The position numbers and the translations under genes are program-made. DNA of 64,000 bases from a virus. Below the pieces are notes generated by a model, which did not search any database, was not told the DNA's origin, and saw only the letters and a list, made by a program, of their open reading frames with translations. The DNA lies in IMG/VR virus record IMGVR_UViG_3300031963_000027, positions 1 through 64,000 of that record. One strand, 5' to 3'. The number at the start of each line of letters is the position of its first letter. Position 1 is the stretch's first letter. Below, in pieces: positions 18,627-28,735 of this stretch.

Positions 18627-21481
18627 TCACTCCTAGCTACATAACTGAAATAACCAGCTAATGTTTTACCTACATCAGCAGTAGAACATAATATTAAACC
18701 ATTTCTATATACAATTACTTGTCCAGTTGTAAGAGATGCTTGAGTAGGAATTGTTTCTACAGTTTCTCTAAAAATACCTGTAATAGGTGTTCCATCTATA
18801 GTAAATCTCATTAAGTTTGGAGCATATTCTGGTAATATTGAATGCCATAAAGCATTTTCTGTTGTAGCAGAAACTGCACTACTTAATCCTAAGTTTCCTG
18901 GTGCTCCATCAACTACTACTCCATAATTATTAGGGGCTGTAATTATAGTTGGAGTTAATGTTACTTTTTCAAAATAGGGTTGTATATATGCTGTTATATT
19001 CTCAATATATAAAGATGTATCATTTGTTTTCATAAAACCTTGACATACATATTGATCATATACTTCATTAGCTACAAATGATGTTCCAGTTGCAGTATTT
19101 TCAAATCTAACATTTATTCCATCAATTAAATCTATAAAAGAACTACTAGTAGTTCTAGTATCACTTCCAGTTGTATCAGTGAAATCTCCTGTATTATTGT
19201 TATAAGTTACAGAAGGAATCCAGTTAGTACCATTCCATTTATACCAAATCCAACTAGATAAAGTATTACTACTTCCAGTTGTAAGATAATTTGAACTAAC
19301 TGTATCTGCTAAAACTATACCATTAGGTAATGACACTCTTTTAATATGCATTCTAGGATATTTTGTATTTTCATTATAACTTCCAACAGAAGCTCCTGTA
19401 CTACTTAACTGTATGTTTCCATTAGCATTATTAGATACAAAATTACCCCAATAATCCTGTGCAACACAAGCATTTCCAAATAAGTTAGTCGTATTTATTG
19501 TTCCATCTAATTGTCTATATGATTCAGTTCCATACTGAGGTAATAAATTTAATTGTGATAAATCTCCTGGATTCTGTCTAATAATAGTACTACTGTTAAA
19601 GGATAATAAAGTGCCATCACCACTCCATAATCTATTATCACTTCCTTTAGACCAAGCATAATTAGCTTGATGTTCTCCCACATATATTTGTACTGTTGTT
19701 ATATTATTAGCACTTGAGCCCCCAGCTAAACTCCACCAATATACTCTAGCTCCTCTTAATCCATTAGTAACTGTATTATCTCTAACACAGATAGCCATCC
19801 TAGTATCAGCATGTATTTTATTAATATGTATATTAAGCCAATTAGAAGTTGTTAAAGCAACAGTTGTAAAGTTTAAATTAGTAGTATAACTACTAGCAGA
19901 ACTAGTTAAAGTTAGAGCAGTTGTAGCTAAATTCATAAAAGCATAAACTACTCCATTAACATTAACATCAACTGCATATGTAGGGGTTGTTGATTCTTGT
20001 GTTATAACAGGACTGTTTATGTTTGTTATATTAATTTTCCATAATCCAGTAACAGAATCAGCAACATAAATTAAGTTTCTTGCTTGATCTAATGCAAACT
20101 GTCTAAATTGTGTAATAGATAATGTAAATGGAGAAGGTCTTGTACTGTCAAAATCCCAATGTTGACCTGTAAATTGATTAATTATACTAAGTCCATTTTG
20201 ATCTGCTTGTACTGTTAAATAGTTATCCCAAGCAATAATAGGTGCTACATATTGCCAACCATGACAATTAGGATAAGGTTGTAATGCAGCATATATATAT
20301 GGATGAAATGATGTACCAGATCCACTATAAGTAAAATTTGCATCAGCAGAATGTCCTCCAAATCTTTTAACTCCAAGTACAAATTTTGCAGTTCCAACAG
20401 GGCCTCCTTCAGTTATTCTTATTCTATATATAGAAGGCCATTTTTCAGTCCATGGATCTTCTGAAAACTGTAAAACACCTGTTCCACTAGGATTATTATC
20501 AGGTATAAACATGCCAGCTAAATCATCTCTAGGATTTGCACTATAAGCAAAAGCTGACTGCAAATTAGAACTGGAAGTTACATTATTTAAAGTTGTATGT
20601 TTATGAGCTGAAAAAGTATTTCCAGGATCTGATTCTGGTCTGTTTCCTGTTGCAGTTTTTGTTGTAAAATTATTTCCACATAAATAACCATTAAATATTC
20701 TTCCATTTGAAAATCTAGAATTATTATTGTCTCTTGGTATAGTCCAATATTGTTTACATCTATAAAATAAAGTATTTTGATTCTGACCTGATATAAAAGT
20801 TCCAGATGCTGGTTGGCTAAAACCATCTGTGCTTCCTGTTCTACTAAGCCTATTACTTACAAACAACAACTGCCAGTTATATTCATCTAAAGAAGCTGGA
20901 ACTACTGTGTTATATAAGAAGTTATATCTTTCAAATGTAGTATTAACTAATGCATCACAAACATCATTTATCCATCTTGGATATTTAATTATAGAAACTC
21001 CAGGAACTGTTGCATTTTGTACTGTTACTCTATAAGTTAAATTTATAATTTGTTCTGCCTGTTGAGTACAAGGAGTATTAAGTAACAAATATGCCCAAGG
21101 AGCTACTGTTGTATTTGCAACTTGACCTACACTAGATTGAGTTAATCCAACTGTTTGAAATGTTCTAGGAGTTACTACTGCATCTAACCTTTGTGTTATT
21201 ACAAAATAAGGTGGATTAGCATTTTGAAAAGCTTGAATTGCAGGTTGTCCAGAACCTTGATAAGCGGTTCCACTACATTGAATTGATGTTTTAGATCTCA
21301 CAGGAGTAGCAGTTTCTGTGCTTATAAATATATTTCTTCCTGCCCACTGAAATATATTATCATTCTTTACCATTTCAGTATAAGCAAAATTAGTAATTAT
21401 ATTATCTTGCTCTCTTTTTTCTATTACTTTGCCAGTAATTTCATCTACTATTTCTAAAGTTAAATGGCCTGATAATTTCAT
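18623..21481 (-). CDS. Large tail-fibre or adhesin-like virion protein
   Basis: This 952-residue protein is poor in charged residues and rich in Asn, Thr, Ser and Gly, typical of phage fibres. The N-terminus (MKLSGHLTLEIVDEITGKVI, then an NIITNF element) is of a kind seen at the start of phage tail structural proteins, likely the baseplate-attachment part. The centre has beta-propeller-like wording with repeated DxxxxLIYVADS and W-rich turns. It is likely the receptor-binding or host-range protein. It forms a minus-strand pair with the next gene. Confidence 0.65.
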   Translation of the reverse strand: MKLSGHLTLEIVDEITGKVIEKREQDNIITNFAYTEMVKNDNIFQWAGRNIFISTETATPVRSKTSIQCSGTAYQGSGQPAIQAFQNANPPYFVITQRLDAVVTPRTFQTVGLTQSSVGQVANTTVAPWAYLLLNTPCTQQAEQIINLTYRVTVQNATVPGVSIIKYPRWINDVCDALVNTTFERYNFLYNTVVPASLDEYNWQLLFVSNRLSRTGSTDGFSQPASGTFISGQNQNTLFYRCKQYWTIPRDNNNSRFSNGRIFNGYLCGNNFTTKTATGNRPESDPGNTFSAHKHTTLNNVTSSSNLQSAFAYSANPRDDLAGMFIPDNNPSGTGVLQFSEDPWTEKWPSIYRIRITEGGPVGTAKFVLGVKRFGGHSADANFTYSGSGTSFHPYIYAALQPYPNCHGWQYVAPIIAWDNYLTVQADQNGLSIINQFTGQHWDFDSTRPSPFTLSITQFRQFALDQARNLIYVADSVTGLWKINITNINSPVITQESTTPTYAVDVNVNGVVYAFMNLATTALTLTSSASSYTTNLNFTTVALTTSNWLNIHINKIHADTRMAICVRDNTVTNGLRGARVYWWSLAGGSSANNITTVQIYVGEHQANYAWSKGSDNRLWSGDGTLLSFNSSTIIRQNPGDLSQLNLLPQYGTESYRQLDGTINTTNLFGNACVAQDYWGNFVSNNANGNIQLSSTGASVGSYNENTKYPRMHIKRVSLPNGIVLADTVSSNYLTTGSSNTLSSWIWYKWNGTNWIPSVTYNNNTGDFTDTTGSDTRTTSSSFIDLIDGINVRFENTATGTSFVANEVYDQYVCQGFMKTNDTSLYIENITAYIQPYFEKVTLTPTIITAPNNYGVVVDGAPGNLGLSSAVSATTENALWHSILPEYAPNLMRFTIDGTPITGIFRETVETIPTQASLTTGQVIVYRNGLILCSTADVGKTLAGYFSYVARSD

Positions 21482-21490
21482 TTATTTGTT

Positions 21491-22462
21491 TTATCCTATA
21501 ATTATTGAAGTGAAAGGTATCCTATTAAATGATAAATAAGAAGCGCCTTTATTAAAATTACTACTGCTTATATTATCATTATTATCTGATAAGTTTTGTA
21601 CTGTAAAAGGTACCCTATTAAATGATAATAAAGAGCCACCTTTATTAAAATTACTACTACTACTTATATCTTCTAAGTTAAATATGTTTTGTACTGTAAA
21701 AGGTACTCTATTAAATGTTAATAAAGAAGCGCCCTTATTAAAAGTTTTAGCATATTCATCAGCTATATAATTAGGGTAAGACATTAATATTTGCTGATTA
21801 CTGCCTTCTAATTCTTGAGATAATACTTTAATGTCTAACCATCTTTTTATAAAAGTATAGTTAGTATTAACATTTAAATTAAGTCTAGTGTCAGGCGTTG
21901 TTAAGTCTGTTATTGATTTAAATACTGATACAGAAGTTGTATTGTTATTTGAGTCTATTACATCAATAAATTGTGCAAATGTATTTCTATAAGTGTAATT
22001 TACACTGTTTAATCTAATTCCTGTTGTTTGATTATTATTAGTATATTGTATAACTTGAGGACCATCTGGAGGATAGGGTGCTAAAGTTATAGTGATAGGA
22101 TCATTTAATGTATTGTTATAAGCTAATAAAGAACCTCCTTTACTAAAATTATTAATGTTATCAACTAATAAAGGAACGATATCTACAAATTTGTAATTAT
22201 TAGTGTCTCCATTTAAAGTTACTCTAAGTCTAATATTACTTTGTATATTATTTGGAATAATAATAATTACATTTTTACTTGTGTTATTTGGAATTATAGT
22301 TACAGGATCTGTTAGGGGATTAGGCTCTATTTGCTCCCATAAATAAGTAGTTGCATTAGATACAGGAGATAAAGTAGCCGTTATGGGACTGCCACATAAT
22401 ACATACTGTGGTTCTAAAAACCAATCAGATTGATATGTTGGAAAGAATAAATATCTTTTCAC
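21491..22462 (-). CDS. Virion-like protein with three C-terminal repeats
   Basis: The 323-residue protein begins with an Ig/PKD-like segment (SPVSNATTYLWEQ). Its C-terminus has three near-identical units of the form FNKG(A/G)SLL(T/S)FNRVPFT, spaced by Ser/Asn linkers of about 30 residues; a related NFSKGGSLLAYNNT occurs upstream. Such repeats are usual in phage decoration or adhesin proteins. It is the promoter-proximal gene of the pair, 9 bases before the 952-residue fibre gene. Confidence 0.6.
   Translation of the reverse strand: MKRYLFFPTYQSDWFLEPQYVLCGSPITATLSPVSNATTYLWEQIEPNPLTDPVTIIPNNTSKNVIIIIPNNIQSNIRLRVTLNGDTNNYKFVDIVPLLVDNINNFSKGGSLLAYNNTLNDPITITLAPYPPDGPQVIQYTNNNQTTGIRLNSVNYTYRNTFAQFIDVIDSNNNTTSVSVFKSITDLTTPDTRLNLNVNTNYTFIKRWLDIKVLSQELEGSNQQILMSYPNYIADEYAKTFNKGASLLTFNRVPFTVQNIFNLEDISSSSNFNKGGSLLSFNRVPFTVQNLSDNNDNISSSNFNKGASYLSFNRIPFTSIIIG
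21520..21740 (-). repeat. Three tandem coding repeats
   Basis: The three units encoding FNKG..LL.FNR(V/I)PFT occur at about 90 and 120 base spacing at the 3' end of the 323-residue gene. The DNA copies are also similar (ACTGTAAAAGGTACyCTATTA is shared), suggesting recent duplication or gene conversion. Confidence 0.65.
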
Positions 22463-22517
22463 TTTTGTTCTAATTTAATATATACTCTACAGTATTAACA
22501 ATATGTAAAGTATTTGT

Positions 22518-23039
22518 ATGCAATCTAGTAATAAAATTGTTAAAGATAATAACAAGTATGTAATAAGTTTAGATCCTGGTTTAGAAGGTGCCTTGTGCCT
22601 TTATAATTTGACTACAGATAAAGTAATAGAAGTTCTTAATACTCCTACTTATAAAAAAGATAAAAAGACTTGGCTACATGGTAAAAACATATATACTAAA
22701 CTACAAGAATGGAGTTTATTAACTAATAAAGTTATTATTGAAACTCAAACTATAATGAGTGGTAGAGATGGTACTAAATCAGCAAAAACCACTATGAAAA
22801 ACTTTGGAATGTTGTTGGGAATATTGTCTACATTAGATTTTGAAATAATTGAAGTTGAACCTAGAGTTTGGCAATCAATAGTTCTTAAAAATGTTATTGA
22901 TCCAGGATTGCCTCTTAAACTTAAACCAACAAAAAGAAAGAGTATGGTATTAACAAGAGATTTTAATCCTAAAAATGATGGGCAAGCAGATGCAATAGCA
23001 ATTGCTCTATACTATAAAACTCTTTTAACTAAAAATTAA
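22518..23039 (+). CDS. RuvC-like Holliday junction resolvase
   Basis: The 173-residue protein has the RuvC fold signature: ISLDPGLEGALCLY (first Asp), VIIETQTIM (Glu), and a C-terminal DGQADAIAIALYY (last acidic pair). It cuts four-way junctions to resolve recombination and packaging intermediates. Length equals that of bacterial RuvC. It begins the second plus-strand block, diverging from the minus-strand virion genes. Confidence 0.88.
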   Translation: MQSSNKIVKDNNKYVISLDPGLEGALCLYNLTTDKVIEVLNTPTYKKDKKTWLHGKNIYTKLQEWSLLTNKVIIETQTIMSGRDGTKSAKTTMKNFGMLLGILSTLDFEIIEVEPRVWQSIVLKNVIDPGLPLKLKPTKRKSMVLTRDFNPKNDGQADAIAIALYYKTLLTKN

Positions 23040-23096
23040 AAGAGTTTTATATTAATAGTTATAGACATAAAATAACCTTATAAATCCTTATAAATA

Positions 23097-23891
23097 ATGA
23101 AGTTAATAAGACTAGATACAATAAAAAATAAAATTAATCAGTTTCCTATTAAAGCATCTGTTTTTTTACGTCTGAAAAAACAAATAACTTTAGAAGAAAT
23201 TGATGGAGTTTTATTTTGTCTCAATGTAAAATTAAAGGATCATGTTTTAGATCATGATTTTTGTAGAGATGTTTATAATGTATTGCTAAAAGTAAGATTA
23301 GATAATAATTATTATTTTATGCAAAACTCAGAGGCTCAATATTATACATATTCAGCTCCTTTTACAATGTCTATAGAAGAGTATATAAAAATAACTAGCA
23401 AGTCATTTTATAAAGGACTTGTTACAAAGGATCAAGTTAAAGTGTTAGATTATCTTCTACCTGATTCTATTTTTAATAACATATATACAGCAGATGGTGA
23501 CTTGACATTTGAAATAAATAAAGAATGTCTTTATTTATTTGTTAGATTAATGCCATATTCTGAATCAGATTTAACTGGCTTAATTATGTTTCTTAATACT
23601 GATCTAGTATATATGATCAGTGAAAGAAATAATAAGGAGAAATGTTCTAGTCTAGGCTTTATAATTAAATTAAAAGATAGATATCTCTTAAAAGATTTTA
23701 AATATAGCCCTGAGGATACTTGGTCACCCTTAAACTTAAATCCACATATTAGATATAAAATTAAAAAACAATTTATAAATGATAAGTTGTTTGACAATGT
23801 ATCTTTTAAATACAGTGTAGAGTATAGTTTATTATATATAAATGACAATACTTTGTTAGATAAATATGATTTAAAAGTATTAGACATTTAA
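23097..23891 (+). CDS. Unknown 264-residue protein
   Basis: The product is rich in Leu, Lys, Tyr and Asp, with no recognised motif. A TATAAATA element (23089-23096) abuts the ATG; if this is a late promoter, the transcript would start inside the reading frame, so the annotated start may be too far upstream. Function is unknown. Confidence 0.55.
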   Translation: MKLIRLDTIKNKINQFPIKASVFLRLKKQITLEEIDGVLFCLNVKLKDHVLDHDFCRDVYNVLLKVRLDNNYYFMQNSEAQYYTYSAPFTMSIEEYIKITSKSFYKGLVTKDQVKVLDYLLPDSIFNNIYTADGDLTFEINKECLYLFVRLMPYSESDLTGLIMFLNTDLVYMISERNNKEKCSSLGFIIKLKDRYLLKDFKYSPEDTWSPLNLNPHIRYKIKKQFINDKLFDNVSFKYSVEYSLLYINDNTLLDKYDLKVLDI

Positions 23892-23945
23892 TATGCTTTT
23901 TAAGTTTTATTAGTTAAGTAGCAAATTACTATATTTACTATAACA

Positions 23946-24110
23946 ATGTGACTAGAAAAAGATTTTATTTATTTGGCAAATCATATATGTCAGATAAGCA
24001 ATGAGAAGGAAAGACAAATCATTTTAGACTTTTGTTTGTCAGTTTTACCTAATACAACTAAAAGTTTTAATAGTGTAACCTTTAAAAAATATATAGCTCA
24101 AAGAACATAA
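23946..24110 (+). CDS. Small unknown protein with TGA as second codon
   Basis: ATG 23946 is followed at once by TGA (23949-23951) and then 52 open codons to TAA 24108-24110. The product after the TGA begins LEKDFIYLANHICQISNEK and looks like a normal helical protein. If TGA is read as Trp the gene is intact. A different, non-ATG start is possible. Function is unknown. Confidence 0.4.
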
Positions 24111-24139
24111 TTTAATAAAAATAATAGGAAATACATATC

Positions 24140-24490
24140 ATGGCTAAACCAGTAAAAGGTAATAAAAATAAAAGACCAGCTTCTGATGAGAGAAGACTTA
24201 AGTCGGCACATCTTAATAATCTAAAGAGAAATGTTGCTATTATTTCTAGTAGAGAGTCTACTCCTGATGGGTTTAAAGTAACCTTTGTTAGTAAAGAAAA
24301 GATCAGAATTAAAGGGCCAGGTGCTCAGGCTATTAAACTAGCAACTCATAAGAATAGAGAAGATGTAATTGAAGCGGTAGCTCAAAGAAATTGGACAAGA
24401 GTAGTAACACTTATTCCAATGGAAGCTGCAGCTTCCATTGACTATAAAAATACACAAGAACAAGAAGTAACTACAAAGAAAGTAAAATAG
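24140..24490 (+). CDS. Unknown 116-residue basic protein
   Basis: The N-terminus is highly basic (MAKPVKGNKNKRPASDERR), suggesting nucleic-acid binding, followed by a small beta-rich region and a Lys/Glu tail. The gene ends with tandem TAG TGA stops. A perfect 16-bp inverted repeat follows at 24499. No family is recognised. Confidence 0.6.
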   Translation: MAKPVKGNKNKRPASDERRLKSAHLNNLKRNVAIISSRESTPDGFKVTFVSKEKIRIKGPGAQAIKLATHKNREDVIEAVAQRNWTRVVTLIPMEAAASIDYKNTQEQEVTTKKVK

Positions 24491-24498
24491 TGATCTAA

Positions 24499-24553
24499 TT
24501 GATAAGTTAACACATTACATAAAATTGTAATAAAAGCTGTGTTAACTTATCAA
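24499..24553 (+). terminator. Perfect 16-bp inverted repeat, terminator-like
   Basis: TTGATAAGTTAACACA (24499-24514) is the exact reverse complement of 24538-24553, with a 23-base loop. It sits between the basic-protein gene and the reductase gene. There is no U-run, so it may stabilise an mRNA 3' end or act as a protein-binding site rather than a Rho-independent terminator. Confidence 0.5.
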
Positions 24554-24601
24554 TACATTTAAGTTTGTCTTTAAAAGATAAAATTATTATTACTTATTTA
24601 T

Positions 24602-27600
24602 ATGTTAGTTGAATTTGAGTTAAATAAAGAAGAACAAGATATTAAACCTGACTTTGGTCCTGTAGGTTCTATTGTTGATATTAGAACATATAGAAGATGG
24701 CTGCCAAATAAAAAAAGAAGAGAGACATTTGTAGAAAGAAATGCAAGAGTAGTAGATGCTAATTTAGACCTTGTTAAAGATATTATTAGTGATCAAGAGT
24801 ATGAGTTAGAAAGATCTACTATGATGGATCATATGAATAAATTACTAGCTCTGCCTTCTGGTAGAAGTATGTGGATTGCAGGCACTGAAGCTAATAAAAA
24901 ACATCCTGCTTCATCCTTCAATTGTTCAGCTTTAGCTATTAATAGAATAGAAGCTTTTACAACTGTATTTGAACTGTTAATGCTTGGTACTGGTGTTGGA
25001 TTTAGAGTGTTTGGCTCTGATATTAATGAGCTGTCAAATATTAAGAAGTTTGATATATTGTTTGATTCTTATAACCCAAAGCCTAAACATGAGAGAATTG
25101 AAAGTACCATTGTAAGTTATTCTAAGAATGCAACTATTGTACAGGTTGGGGATAGTAGAGAAGGATGGATACATGCTTTACACGCTCTCTTAGAAATAGC
25201 TTTTTGTATAAATAAAGATACGTCTATCTCATTTAATTTTGATTCTGTTAGACCATTAGGTGAGAGAATTAATGGTTTTGGTGGCACGGCTAGTGGTCAT
25301 GAAGCATTAAAGAATTTGCTTAAAGATGTCTTTGATATCTTTAATGAATGTCCGGATAGTAAGCTTAGAAGTATTGATTGTTTAGATATTTGTTGTGCTA
25401 TTGCTAAGGGTGTTGTAGCTGGTAATACTAGAAGATCTGCATTACTTTGTCTCTTTGAAGAAGGTGATGACCTAATGGCCAATGCTAAGGTAAACCTATT
25501 TGATGATCCTACTTTAAAGGGTAAGTATTATAGAATTCAAAGTAATAATACTGAAGCATTAGGCACCCCTTATTTATCTGAATTAAGAGAGTTTCTAGAA
25601 GCCAATCCAGATGTTTCTAAAGAAGATTTATTCAAGTTTATTGATAAGTACAAACCTTCTGTTGAATGGTTAAAAGAAAGATTTAAAGTAATTGCTAATG
25701 CTGGTGATCCAGGCTTTGCTAACTATTTGAAGATGGTTGGTAAGAAGTGGTTAGCTGTTAGAAAGCACAGACCTGATTTTGATGTTAAGAAAATCTGGGA
25801 ATATTTTTGTGATATTTGTACGAACCCATGCCACGAAATAATTTTGTCTGTAGGTTATAAAGATGGTAAAGGAACTGGATTTTGCAATTTAACAACTCTT
25901 CCAATTAATAAATTTGTTATTAAAAAATGTAATAATAATGATTTATGTGCAGTTACTGGTTATAAGCTAGATGAGAAAGCTTTAGAACAAGCTATTAAAC
26001 TTACAGTTAGAATAGCTACAAGACAAACCTTTGTTACTATGCCTAGAGCTGAACTAGATGATACTCAGAAAGCTGAAAGATTGTTGGGAGTGTCAGTCAC
26101 TGGTTGGATTCAATTATTTAATAAACTAGATTTGTCTTATACAGAACAAGAAGACTTAATGACTAAGTTAAATGACTGGGCTAATGATGAAGCAACTACA
26201 TATGCTAATAAGTTAGGTATTGAAAGACCCTTAATGGTGTGTTGTATTAAACCAGAGGGGTGCGGAAAAATTTCACATATAAGAACAACAACTGAAGGTT
26301 TATTAAGAGTTGATGAGATCGGAGATGTATCTAAATTAGGTTTTAATAAAGTTGATACAAACAATACAACAACTAAAGGATTTTCTATTAGAAGTGTATA
26401 TAATAACGGCTTATCTAAAGTTGTAAAAATTAAACTAAACAATGGAAGAGAATTAGTATTTACACTCCAACATCCTTTTAGTGTAAATGGTTTATGGAAA
26501 AATGCTGTTAATTTAAAGAAAGGCGATGTATTAGATATTGAATTAGATACTTATAATAAAGTAACTAATGAATTACTAGCAAATTACAGTGCTAAATATA
26601 ATCATTTAAGAAAAGAAGATTTATTATTTCCTAAAGAAATAACTAATGATTTATCTTGGTGGGTTGCTAGTGTATTTGCTAATGGTAGTGTAACTAATCA
26701 TGCAATTAGTTTCTATTCAGGATATATAGAAGTAGTACAAAAGTTTGTTGATTTAAGCAATAGTTTATTTAATATTTCTACTGTTGCTACAAAAGATAAA
26801 ATAAAAGATATGTATAGGGTAAATATTAATTCTACAGATTTAGTTGAATATTTAAAGCTTAATGGTTTATTAAAGACAAAAAACTTTACTATTCCTCTTA
26901 TTATTAGAAGATCTAGTAGAGAAGCTTTACTATCTTTTATTTGTGGTTATTTAGATAATGATGGCTGCTTTAAAAACAAAGGATGTAGTATTACTACAAA
27001 GAATGAAAACTTTGCAAGAATGTTACAAGAAGTTGGAGAAGCAGTAGGGCTATCATTTAGTTGTTATGATTATACAAGAGAAACAACTAAAAGTATTGGC
27101 ATTTATTATGACTTACAGTTAAGTAGAACTTATTCAACTAATAGAGCTATTGATTTTATTAACAGTAATAGTATTAAAGCTAAATTAAATGGCTTTATTA
27201 TTTCAAGTGATAAGAGTCATAAAAATCCTTATAAGGTTGATAGTGTTGAAGTATTAGAAGAGTTAATTAACACTTATGATATAGAAGTAGATGATCCTCA
27301 TTGGTATTATCAAGGTGGTATTAAATCGCATAATACTGGCTCTAAAGTATTAGGCTCTTCTAGTGGAGTTCATTGGGATTGGGCACCTTATTATATTAAT
27401 AGAATTCAAATGGGCGCTAATGATGCTCTTGCTAAGACATTAAAAGATCAGGGCTTTAGCTGGATTCCAACTCCTTATGATTTACTTAAACTATATAATG
27501 ATCAAGTTGAAGTGTTTAGTAATAATAATGTTATTAGATTATTTCAAAGGTTATTAGTTAGGTTTAATATTACTAAATCAAAATATGAGCCAAAGTTTAA

Positions 27601-28123
27601 AGATGTTTGGAGTAGAATTGAACACTTTAGATCTCTAACTGATAAGGATAAACAAGAAGCCTTTAACAATTCTAATGCAGTTTTATTTGAGTTTCCTGTT
27701 AACTCTGGTATGGTTGAATCTCAAGGTAGTGTAAGTGCTAGTAGACAGTTGCAAAATGTACTTAGATTTACTGATTGTTATGTTGATCATATGGTGTCTT
27801 CTACTATTACAGCTAAAGAAGATGAATGGGATAACTTAGCAGAAGAGTTACATCAAGAAAAGAATTGGTTTAGATTTATTAATGCGGCCTTCTTATCTTA
27901 TTACAGTGGTAATCATCCTCTTCTTCCTAATGAAGAAATAACAGAAGAAGTCTATAACAAGATGATGTCTTCTTTCAAGCAGTCTGAGTGGGTTAAAGAT
28001 GGCAAGTTCTATGTCAATGAAGATCTATTAGCTAAATTAGAACAAGCAGCTTTAAGAGCTAATGTTGATATTGATGATGTTGATTTAGGTGCTTCTTGTC
28101 AAGGGGCATGTCCCGTCCGTTAA
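24602..28123 (+). CDS. nrdJ: Adenosylcobalamin-dependent ribonucleotide reductase with intein
   Basis: The 1173-residue precursor contains class II reductase landmarks: LPSGRSMWIAGT, FNCSALAI, the thiyl-site TNPCHEI (Cys near 410), KPEG (substrate site) and a C-terminal SCQGACPVR with the redox Cys pair. Removing a 358-residue intein leaves 815 residues, close to the monomeric Lactobacillus-type enzyme. It reduces ribonucleotides to deoxyribonucleotides using vitamin B12 and needs no oxygen. The candidate cobalamin adenosyltransferase at 30768 could supply the cofactor. Confidence 0.92.
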   Translation: MLVEFELNKEEQDIKPDFGPVGSIVDIRTYRRWLPNKKRRETFVERNARVVDANLDLVKDIISDQEYELERSTMMDHMNKLLALPSGRSMWIAGTEANKKHPASSFNCSALAINRIEAFTTVFELLMLGTGVGFRVFGSDINELSNIKKFDILFDSYNPKPKHERIESTIVSYSKNATIVQVGDSREGWIHALHALLEIAFCINKDTSISFNFDSVRPLGERINGFGGTASGHEALKNLLKDVFDIFNECPDSKLRSIDCLDICCAIAKGVVAGNTRRSALLCLFEEGDDLMANAKVNLFDDPTLKGKYYRIQSNNTEALGTPYLSELREFLEANPDVSKEDLFKFIDKYKPSVEWLKERFKVIANAGDPGFANYLKMVGKKWLAVRKHRPDFDVKKIWEYFCDICTNPCHEIILSVGYKDGKGTGFCNLTTLPINKFVIKKCNNNDLCAVTGYKLDEKALEQAIKLTVRIATRQTFVTMPRAELDDTQKAERLLGVSVTGWIQLFNKLDLSYTEQEDLMTKLNDWANDEATTYANKLGIERPLMVCCIKPEGCGKISHIRTTTEGLLRVDEIGDVSKLGFNKVDTNNTTTKGFSIRSVYNNGLSKVVKIKLNNGRELVFTLQHPFSVNGLWKNAVNLKKGDVLDIELDTYNKVTNELLANYSAKYNHLRKEDLLFPKEITNDLSWWVASVFANGSVTNHAISFYSGYIEVVQKFVDLSNSLFNISTVATKDKIKDMYRVNINSTDLVEYLKLNGLLKTKNFTIPLIIRRSSREALLSFICGYLDNDGCFKNKGCSITTKNENFARMLQEVGEAVGLSFSCYDYTRETTKSIGIYYDLQLSRTYSTNRAIDFINSNSIKAKLNGFIISSDKSHKNPYKVDSVEVLEELINTYDIEVDDPHWYYQGGIKSHNTGSKVLGSSSGVHWDWAPYYINRIQMGANDALAKTLKDQGFSWIPTPYDLLKLYNDQVEVFSNNNVIRLFQRLLVRFNITKSKYEPKFKDVWSRIEHFRSLTDKDKQEAFNNSNAVLFEFPVNSGMVESQGSVSASRQLQNVLRFTDCYVDHMVSSTITAKEDEWDNLAEELHQEKNWFRFINAAFLSYYSGNHPLLPNEEITEEVYNKMMSSFKQSEWVKDGKFYVNEDLLAKLEQAALRANVDIDDVDLGASCQGACPVR
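26261..27334 (+). mobile_element. Intein with LAGLIDADG-type domain in reductase
   Basis: The intein starts at Cys 554 (after KPEG) and ends in SHN at residue 911, followed by Thr as the +1 extein residue. It has splicing blocks at both ends (CGKISH... near the start; YDIEVDDPHWYYQGGIKSHN at the end). Two LAGLIDADG-like helices (ASVFANGSV and ICGYLDNDGCF) mark a homing endonuclease domain. Insertion is at the conserved PEG-T substrate loop, a known hotspot in reductases. Confidence 0.88.
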
Positions 28124-28144
28124 GCATAAATACTTAATAACTTA

Positions 28145-28552
28145 ATGAAGACATATTATATGGTTACAGCAAATCTTACCTTCTTTATAAATATAGAAGA
28201 AGGTAAGATTCCTTTTTATCAAGAGTTGGCAGAAAATCTAATGAATAATAGAGGCTTTGGTTCAGATCAATATAACTTTACTATGATTAATAAAAAGAGA
28301 AGTCAGGGTATTGATCTAACTCAGGCTTATATTAATTTATATTTAGAGTTCTATAATGAATCTGCTTTAGAGATTAGAGTCTATCAAGTAAAAGAAGATA
28401 CTTCATGGAGTAAAAAAGGTAGTTGGTGCTTTGAGAATATATTAACTAATATATTTCCAGACAGTTGTGATACATATCAATTTAATGCTTCTAAAGAGAG
28501 TGCTTGGAATAGCTTTATAAAATATTTAAATAGTTCTACTCTAATACATTAA
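28145..28552 (+). CDS. Unknown 135-residue protein
   Basis: The product has mixed composition with several Trp and Tyr residues and no recognised motif. It directly follows the reductase gene and may share its transcript. Function is unknown. Confidence 0.55.
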   Translation: MKTYYMVTANLTFFINIEEGKIPFYQELAENLMNNRGFGSDQYNFTMINKKRSQGIDLTQAYINLYLEFYNESALEIRVYQVKEDTSWSKKGSWCFENILTNIFPDSCDTYQFNASKESAWNSFIKYLNSSTLIH

Positions 28553-28553
28553 A

Positions 28554-28700
28554 ATGAGAATAATTAAAGCTAGAAGATTAGATAATATTGTTATTGATTT
28601 ACCAGATAACTTAGAAAGTTTGAAGTATATTATTAATAATAAATTCTATTTTTCTAGCTTTTGGTATGAGATAAATGAAGTTAATAAGAAACAAGCATAA
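28554..28700 (+). CDS. Unknown 48-residue protein
   Basis: A clean small reading frame beginning MRIIKARRLDNIVIDLP, one base after the previous stop. It shows basic N-terminal residues and aromatic residues near the end (FYFSSFWYEI). Tight spacing and codon use match its neighbours, supporting a real gene. Function is unknown. Confidence 0.5.
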   Translation: MRIIKARRLDNIVIDLPDNLESLKYIINNKFYFSSFWYEINEVNKKQA

Positions 28701-28735
28701 AGCAAAAATAAAAAAAATATAAGCCACTACATTAC

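Noticed and set aside
23089-23096. Late promoter for the 23097 gene
   Set aside because: TATAAATA abuts the ATG, so a transcript would begin inside the coding frame. Not listed as a promoter.
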